Positions 59,854 through 64,000 of a DNA stretch of 64,000 nt are shown here, piece by piece. The notes beneath the pieces are model-generated. The model had not been told where the DNA came from. It was given only the letters and a program-made list of their open reading frames with translations, and made no database searches. The translations under genes and the position numbers were made by a program. The stretch is from Kroppenstedtia sanguinis (GTDB taxonomy: Bacteria; Bacillota; Bacilli; Thermoactinomycetales; DSM-45169), in assembly GCF_050433445.1 (NCBI RefSeq), contig NZ_JBNPXF010000005.1, forward strand, positions 1 through 64,000, given 5' to 3'. The stretch's first letter is position 1, and each line of letters starts with the position of its first letter.

Positions 59854-61074
59854 CTACATCAGATGACCGCCGATCTTGCCGGAACGATCTGCAAATACAC
59901 TGGCTCCAGACAGGGAGCGGGCCAGGAAGATACTGCGAGTGCCGAATTTTTCCCGAATCTCGTCCACAGCCTCTGCCAGTTGTTGCTCTTTTTCCTTCTC
60001 TTCGAACAGAGTGAGCTGAATCCCTCGGTCGGGTAGCAGATTGCTGAGAGTGATCCCGACCAGGCGGACGGGTTGTCCGGTCCAGTGACGGTGGAAGAGC
60101 TCCATCGCTGTGTGGAATAGCGGACGCCCGAGGTTGGAAGGGTCGGGCATGGTGAGAGAGCGGTGAATCGATCGAAAATCGGATCCTTTGAGGGTTAAGG
60201 AAAGAGTTCTTCCTGTATATCCGGCTTTTCGGGTTCGTCCGGCCACTTCTTCCGCCAGCTCCCGAAGGACCAGACGAAGTTCCCCTTCTTCCGTGTAGTC
60301 TCGGGGGAGAGTAAATTGATGCCCGATGGATTTGCTTCCGTCGAGGGAGGTAGGATCCACCGGACTGTGATCGATGCCATGGGCGGATTGGTGAAGCACG
60401 CGGCCAATCACACCGAACCGATGGTGAAGCAGATCGGGGTCGGCTCGGGCCAGGTCGCCGATGGTCCGGATTCCCATCCGGTGAAAATGGCTTTCCATCC
60501 GTCTTCCCACCCCGAACAGCTCAATAACGGGAAGAGGCCAGAGGCGTTTGGGAACATCCTGTGGGGTTAACAGGGTTAACCCTCGGGGTTTTTTCAGGTC
60601 GGCAGCCATTTTGGCGAGCAGTTTATTGGGGCCGATGCCGATGGAACAGTGGATGCCTGTTTCAGAGTGGATGCGGTGCTGAATTCTCCGGGCGGCTGTG
60701 AGTCCGTCCCCGAAGAGGGCTTCGCAACCGGTCATCTCGACAAAGGCTTCGTCGATGGAGAAGGGCTCCACCTGGGGGGAGAATTGTTTCAGAATATCGA
60801 TGATCCGCACGGACACCTGAACATAGGTGGACATCTGGGGGCGGACACACCGGGCGGTAGGACACAGTTCTTTTGCCTGGGAGACCGGCATGCCCGTTTT
60901 TACACCCAGGGCTTTAGCCTCATAAGAAGCGGCTAGTACAATGCCGTGGCGACGTTCGGGATCTCCGCAGACAATAACCGCCTGCTCCCGCAGTGCCGGG
61001 TCCAGAGCCTGTTCCACACTGGCATAGAAAGCGTTCATGTCCGCCAATAGCACAATTCGTTCCCCTTTTCCCAC
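59854..61074 (-). CDS. dinB: DNA polymerase IV (Y-family)
   Basis: A 406-residue translesion polymerase. The catalytic acids are in LLADMNAFYASVE near residue 9 and PFSIDEAFVEM near 102. 'GIHCSIGIGPNKLLAKMAADLKKP' near 140 and ELFGVGRRM near 186 are palm and thumb motifs, and the little finger follows. QLTLF near 355 is a good sliding-clamp binding motif. A LexA box lies 31 bases before the start, so it is SOS-induced. AGGAGGG precedes ATG 61074. Confidence 0.94.
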   Translation of the reverse strand: MGKGERIVLLADMNAFYASVEQALDPALREQAVIVCGDPERRHGIVLAASYEAKALGVKTGMPVSQAKELCPTARCVRPQMSTYVQVSVRIIDILKQFSPQVEPFSIDEAFVEMTGCEALFGDGLTAARRIQHRIHSETGIHCSIGIGPNKLLAKMAADLKKPRGLTLLTPQDVPKRLWPLPVIELFGVGRRMESHFHRMGIRTIGDLARADPDLLHHRFGVIGRVLHQSAHGIDHSPVDPTSLDGSKSIGHQFTLPRDYTEEGELRLVLRELAEEVAGRTRKAGYTGRTLSLTLKGSDFRSIHRSLTMPDPSNLGRPLFHTAMELFHRHWTGQPVRLVGITLSNLLPDRGIQLTLFEEKEKEQQLAEAVDEIREKFGTRSIFLARSLSGASVFADRSGKIGGHLM

Positions 61075-61104
61075 CTGAATCCCTCCTTGCGATTCAAAAG
61101 TTCA

Positions 61105-61118
61105 CGAACTTGTGTTCC
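61105..61118 (-). promoter_or_regulatory. LexA (SOS) box before dinB
   Basis: CGAACTTGTGTTCC fits the Gram-positive LexA consensus CGAACRNRYGTTYC with one mismatch (the first R). It lies 31 bases upstream of the dinB ATG. Confidence 0.7.
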
Positions 61119-61154
61119 TATCCTTAGGATATCCTTCCGCGACTGAAATGAAAA

Positions 61155-61195
61155 GAGGGAAAAAATGAAAACACCATCCCTTTGCGGATGGTGTT
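61155..61195 (-). terminator. Terminator after the DUF1885-like gene
   Basis: On the minus strand AACACCATCC, GCAAAG, GGATGGTGTT, TTCATTTTTT follows directly on the stop codon. Confidence 0.85.
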
Positions 61196-61610
61196 ACGTT
61201 TTGCGTGGATGAGAATACATGATACGTCCGTTGAACAGTTGCAGTTCGGCTGCAAATGATTTGGCCAGAAAACGGCAAAATTCATTGGCTTTGGCGTGAT
61301 CTCCGTGTGTGGCCCCATCGGGAAGCACCAGCTGAATAGAGGGAGGGCTTGCTGGGTCCTCTTCTTTGCCGGGGTCTATCCCGATCAAGAGATATTTGTA
61401 CAAGTGGGACTCCTTTCCTCTCAGCAGAAGCCAGTGATTGCCGTCGGAAGTGGTCTTTTCCTCTACGGAGTAGGGGAAGGCGGCGGAAGCATAATCCCAA
61501 CCCAGTTGTTCTCCTGTACGAGAGGTGCCATCGATGAGAAGATCCAGTTTTTCTTTCACCTCATTCAGGCTGACGGGTTGGGCCAGCTTGATGTAAGCAC
61601 TTTTGCTCAA
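61194..61610 (-). CDS. DUF1885-like protein
   Basis: A 138-residue soluble protein that starts SKSAYIKLAQPVSLNEVKEKLDLLI and has TGEQLGWDYASAAFPYSVEE near residue 40 and 'LYKYLLIGIDPGK' near 75, then a C-terminal helix 'ANEFCRFLAKSFAAELQLFNGR'. This is the pattern I associate with DUF1885 of Bacillus-type bacteria; function unknown. TTG 61610, directly after AGGAGGGTG, is preferred over upstream ATG codons. Confidence 0.65.
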   Translation of the reverse strand: MSKSAYIKLAQPVSLNEVKEKLDLLIDGTSRTGEQLGWDYASAAFPYSVEEKTTSDGNHWLLLRGKESHLYKYLLIGIDPGKEEDPASPPSIQLVLPDGATHGDHAKANEFCRFLAKSFAAELQLFNGRIMYSHPRKT

Positions 61611-61896
61611 GTGTTCACCCTCCTGAAAAATACATTGAGGTTCTGACAAAAGAGAGACACCTATATGTTAGCATGTTTGAGAAGCAATGGACAGAAGGAT
61701 TGAAATATTGGCTCCTTTGCAAACGGAATTTAATATTTTTTCCATATGAAATATTTATATAAAAAGAGAGGGAAAGGGGGAGGGTACGTTGAAATGTTAT
61801 CTCGGAGCGGGATGCTTTGATAAGAAAAGTGTGTTGAGTGAGGAAAACAGTTATGCTAAGCTGTAGTTTACTCCAATAATGGGGGATGGATCGGAA

Positions 61897-62337
61897 ATGC
61901 GGAAAGCAGATCTTCTGGACGAAATCCGGGCGGAGATCGGTGTGGTATCGGATCGGCTGGGAGGATCCATCGAACGATTGTATCGGTTTGTACCGCAGGT
62001 TCTGTATGAAAAGGTGTCTGCCTATCGTTATGCCGGGGTATACCTGGTATCCGGATATCGGTTCGTGGAGTTTTACAGTGCTGGTTTTTGCTCCCTCCTG
62101 CCGGCAGTCTCTTTTGGTTGCGGCCTCCACAGTGTGGCGGCGGCCAGAGGGAGTGTAGTACGTGAACAGACGGGAGATCAGGTGGAGGTTTATGTTCCTT
62201 TCTATCGGGGGCATCACCTGATCGGAGAACTGGTTGTTGTGGGCATGTCGGTTCGAAGTGTAGATGAGGAAGATATCGCTCTTTTTTGTGAGATTGCTTC
62301 TCTCCTAGAAACCAAGGTGGAAGAGTGTAATTCCTGA
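61897..62337 (+). CDS. GAF-like domain protein
   Basis: A 146-residue protein with a GAF-type layout: an N-terminal helix (RKADLLDEIRAEIGVVSDRLGG), 'YRYAGVYLVSGYRFVEFYS' near residue 42, 'DQVEVYVPFYRGHHLIGELVVVGMSVRSVDEEDIALFCEIASLLE' to the end. It has scattered cysteines but not the pattern of free methionine-R-sulfoxide reductase. It probably senses a small ligand. I chose ATG 61897, 10 bases after GGGGG; ATG 61879 is in frame. Confidence 0.65.
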   Translation: MRKADLLDEIRAEIGVVSDRLGGSIERLYRFVPQVLYEKVSAYRYAGVYLVSGYRFVEFYSAGFCSLLPAVSFGCGLHSVAAARGSVVREQTGDQVEVYVPFYRGHHLIGELVVVGMSVRSVDEEDIALFCEIASLLETKVEECNS

Positions 62338-62421
62338 TCCTTGCCAAGAGAAGGCGCAGAGAAGGGATCCTTTTAATGTAAAATTTCGAATTATGGGAAT
62401 GAACTGCGAGGACTGAGATCG

Positions 62422-62447
62422 GCCGGCGAGGGAGCCGGATTTTTTTA
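62422..62447 (+). terminator. Terminator after the GAF-like gene
   Basis: GCCGGC, GAGGGA, GCCGG, ATTTTTTTATT. Confidence 0.75.
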
Positions 62448-62474
62448 TTGCCAAGAGAAACCAGAGATCACAGG

Positions 62475-62503
62475 TTGACGTTAATTGTATATCCTAATAT
62501 AAT
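62475..62503 (+). promoter_or_regulatory. Sigma-A promoter of the SR1-like RNA
   Basis: TTGACG (62475-62480), 17 bases, TATAAT (62498-62503). This is the best promoter in the window; the expected transcript start is near 62510. Confidence 0.8.
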
Positions 62504-62506
62504 AAA

Positions 62507-62517
62507 TGTGACATATT
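62507..62517 (+). promoter_or_regulatory. CcpN operator at the SR1-like promoter
   Basis: TGTGACATATT fits the CcpN consensus TRTGHYATAYW (as I remember it) at all 11 positions. It lies at the predicted transcript start. In Bacillus CcpN represses sr1, gapB and pckA during glycolytic growth. Confidence 0.65.
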
Positions 62518-62579
62518 ATTTGAGGCCAAGGCGCTTTAATTCAGGCTGAATCCGCTTTTCAAGGGGGATGTCAAATCTG

Positions 62580-62699
62580 ATGGAAGCAATCATATGTCAA
62601 ACCTGTGATGGAATCATCACCTATGTAGATAGTGAAAAAAGCGGAACCCTGTACGGAACTTGTCCGGGTTGCACCGAATCGACCTCTGACGAAGAATAA
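62580..62699 (+). CDS. SR1P-family small peptide
   Basis: A 39-residue peptide, exactly the length of Bacillus SR1P. It reads M-E-A-I-I-C-Q-T-C-D-G-I-I-T-Y-V, then S-G-T-L-Y-G-T-C-P-G-C and an acidic end S-D-E-E. The two CxxC pairs and the TLYGTC block are the family signature. SR1P binds GapA and promotes its action on RNase J1. ATG 62580 lies 12 bases after AAGGGGG; ATG 62568 is in frame but abuts the ribosome site. Confidence 0.82.
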   Translation: MEAIICQTCDGIITYVDSEKSGTLYGTCPGCTESTSDEE

Positions 62700-62713
62700 A
62701 GAGCTGATAGATC

Positions 62714-62740
62714 GCCGCGGTATCTGCCGCGGCTTTTTTT
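62714..62740 (+). terminator. Terminator of the SR1-like RNA
   Basis: GCCGCGG, TATCTG, CCGCGGC, TTTTTTT: a perfect 7-bp GC stem with T run. Confidence 0.92.
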
Positions 62741-62843
62741 GTGTGCCTGTGCAAGTCATAAACCACGGGAGTCGATCATCAAATAAAGATAAGGGCAAGC
62801 TTCGGTTTGTCTTGAAAAAAGTGGGTTACGGAGGGGCAGTCAC

Positions 62844-63884
62844 ATGAAAAAAAGAAGAGGATGGAGTCTCGTCGGGATCCCGCTCCTGGTGTCTGTCATC
62901 AGTCTGGTGGGATGTGCAGGGGATACAGGAGCAGGAGCTGGAGGAGCTGAGGGGAAGATCACTTTATATTCTCCAGAGACGCCGGATATGTCCAAGGAGA
63001 TCGGTCAAGCTTACGAAAAGGCGAACCCGGGCTCTAAAGTGGATGTGCAATACGGTGGTACCAATGTGATTGTAAACCGGCTCATTGCAGAAAAAGATCG
63101 TCCCATGGGAGATCTCTGGTACGGCGGGGGGGGATTTCTACCTTTTGAAACAGCCAAAGGAAAAGGGATTGTCACCTCTTACAAACCCGACTTCGCCAAG
63201 GATTGGCCGGTGGAGAAAAACGGTATCAGACTCCGGGATAAAGATTGGAAATGGGTAGGTACTGAGATATTCGTTCTGGGATTTATCTACAACACGGATC
63301 AGGTGAAAAAAGATGAAGTTCCCCGTACGTGGGATGACCTGCTGGATCCCCGCTGGAAAGGGAAGTTTCAAATGCCTAATCCTGCCGCTTCCGGCACAGC
63401 CACATTGACAGTGATGAGCCAGATGATGGAAATGGGTGAGGAAAAAGGGTGGCAATATTTCGATAAATTGGTGGATCAGGCCAACGCTTTTCCTGATTCG
63501 GGCTTAGCTCCCTCGCAGGCAGTAGCCAAAGGGGAGGCGGAGATCGGAGTTGCCTTTGACTTTATGGCCTATGAAATGAAGGCCCGAGGAGAAAAAGTGG
63601 ATTTTGTGGTTCCGGAGAAGACGCCGATTCTGGTCAATCCCGTCACCCTGGTGAAGGATGGACCCAATCCCGAGGGTGGAAAAGCGATGATCGATTACCT
63701 TTTGTCTAAAGAAGGGCAGGAGGTGCTTGCTAAATGGTACCATATTCCGATCCGGGAGGATGTTAAATCCCAGACTCCCCTCACCTTGAAAAAGGTGATC
63801 CCCCACGCGCAAAAATTGGATGTGGATTGGGCAGTGAAGAATTACGACCGGATCCGGAACGAGTGGCGTAAAAAATTTGAGTGA
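62844..63884 (+). CDS. ABC transporter binding lipoprotein (iron/spermidine-type, family 1)
   Basis: A 346-residue extracellular solute-binding protein. The leader ends in the lipobox SLVGC near residue 25. The mature part starts KITLYSPETPDMSKEI and shows 'FVLGFIYNTDQVKKDEVPRTWDDLLDPRWKGKFQMPNPAASGTA' near 130-180, typical of FutA/AfuA/PhnS-type proteins. Ferric iron is the likely ligand; 2-aminoethylphosphonate is possible. GGAGGGG precedes ATG 62844. The ATPase gene follows after 10 bases. Confidence 0.87.
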   Translation: MKKRRGWSLVGIPLLVSVISLVGCAGDTGAGAGGAEGKITLYSPETPDMSKEIGQAYEKANPGSKVDVQYGGTNVIVNRLIAEKDRPMGDLWYGGGGFLPFETAKGKGIVTSYKPDFAKDWPVEKNGIRLRDKDWKWVGTEIFVLGFIYNTDQVKKDEVPRTWDDLLDPRWKGKFQMPNPAASGTATLTVMSQMMEMGEEKGWQYFDKLVDQANAFPDSGLAPSQAVAKGEAEIGVAFDFMAYEMKARGEKVDFVVPEKTPILVNPVTLVKDGPNPEGGKAMIDYLLSKEGQEVLAKWYHIPIREDVKSQTPLTLKKVIPHAQKLDVDWAVKNYDRIRNEWRKKFE

Positions 63885-63894
63885 GGGGTGCCCC

Positions 63895-64000
63895 ATGGAG
63901 TTTGTGTCCATTCAAAAGTTAAATAAGAGCTACACCGGGGTCAACGCGCTAGAGGATGTCAATCTGGAGATCCGGGAAGGCGAGTTGTTCGCCCTCCTGG
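63895..64000 (+). CDS. ABC transporter ATPase, N-terminal part (cut by window edge)
   Basis: The visible 35 codons read M-E-F-V-S-I-Q-K-L-N-K-S-Y, then ALEDVNLEIREGELFALL, the opening of a PotA/FbpC-type ATPase just before Walker A. It partners the binding protein upstream. The remainder lies outside the window. Confidence 0.88.
   Translation, partial: MEFVSIQKLNKSYTGVNALEDVNLEIREGELFALL

Larger units (their letters stand above)
62510..62740 (+). ncRNA. SR1-like dual-function RNA
   Basis: A predicted transcript of about 230 bases with its own sigma-A promoter, a CcpN box, a 39-codon SR1P-type open frame and a strong terminator. Bacillus SR1 is about 205 bases with the same parts. In Bacillus the RNA pairs with ahrC mRNA and its peptide binds GapA; the pairing part is not verifiable here. 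Confidence 0.7.

Overview
The window looks like chromosome from a Gram-positive, Bacillus-related bacterium, most likely of the Thermoactinomycetaceae type (inference from gene content and order, not from a search). The supporting signs are strong AGGAGG-type ribosome binding sites, frequent TTG and GTG starts, and sigma-A type promoters. Bacillus-like gene sets are also present: comGA-GG/yqzE, nifZ-thiI, yjcF-yjcG and ykoP-ykoN-ykoQ. Regulatory signals typical of Firmicutes are present too: a cre site, a LexA box and an SR1/CcpN-type RNA. The cell makes selenocysteine: selA and selD are here, and selD itself carries an in-frame TGA at its active site.

Layout: 1-5000 holds one end of a short interspersed repeat, a catabolite-controlled acyl-CoA synthetase, and selA and selD on the minus strand. 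5000-13500 has a 740-base intergenic stretch with a decayed LacI-type gene and structured RNA-like segments, then nifZ-thiI (sulfur transfer), a RocB-like peptidase, a TerC-family membrane protein, the ykoP/ykoN/ykoQ set and tRNA-Gln. 13700-21000 is a hydantoin-type catabolic island: twin XRE-cupin regulators, hyuA, hyuB (broken by an in-frame TGA), a small cupin and an NCS1 permease. 21300-34250 is a WYL regulator followed by a catecholate siderophore cluster: FecCD permease, esterase, dhbA, dhbC, dhbE, dhbB, dhbF, mbtH and an MFS exporter. Its NRPS is a single glycine-type module ending in a thioesterase, which fits 2,3-dihydroxybenzoylglycine better than bacillibactin. The permease and the NRPS each carry a one-base loss in a G tract.

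34250-41050 has a repeat copy, a decayed nuclease-toxin fragment beside a SUKH immunity-type gene, the complete comG operon for the DNA-uptake pseudopilus, aroK and yqzE. 41200-54900 is mostly core: ispG, a DUF378 protein, a class-I glutamine amidotransferase, cydAB, VanW and 3D-domain cell-envelope proteins, a SEC-C protein, a PHP phosphoesterase, yjcF/yjcG-type genes and a YutG/PgpA-family gene. 54950-56130 has four tRNA genes, then a decayed tyrosine integrase on the tRNA-Val flank and another repeat copy. 56140-64000 has a polar amino-acid ABC importer, the best-preserved repeat copy (259 bp with a 9-bp target duplication), a PAP2 phosphatase, dinB with a LexA box, a DUF1885-like gene, a GAF-like protein, an SR1-like dual-function RNA locus and the start of an iron-type ABC importer.

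The main points for follow-up are the selenoprotein SelD with a SECIS-like hairpin, the collapsed one-module DhbF, the SR1P/CcpN locus, and the repeat family with matched inverted ends and a target duplication. All calls were made by reading the sequence without database searches.
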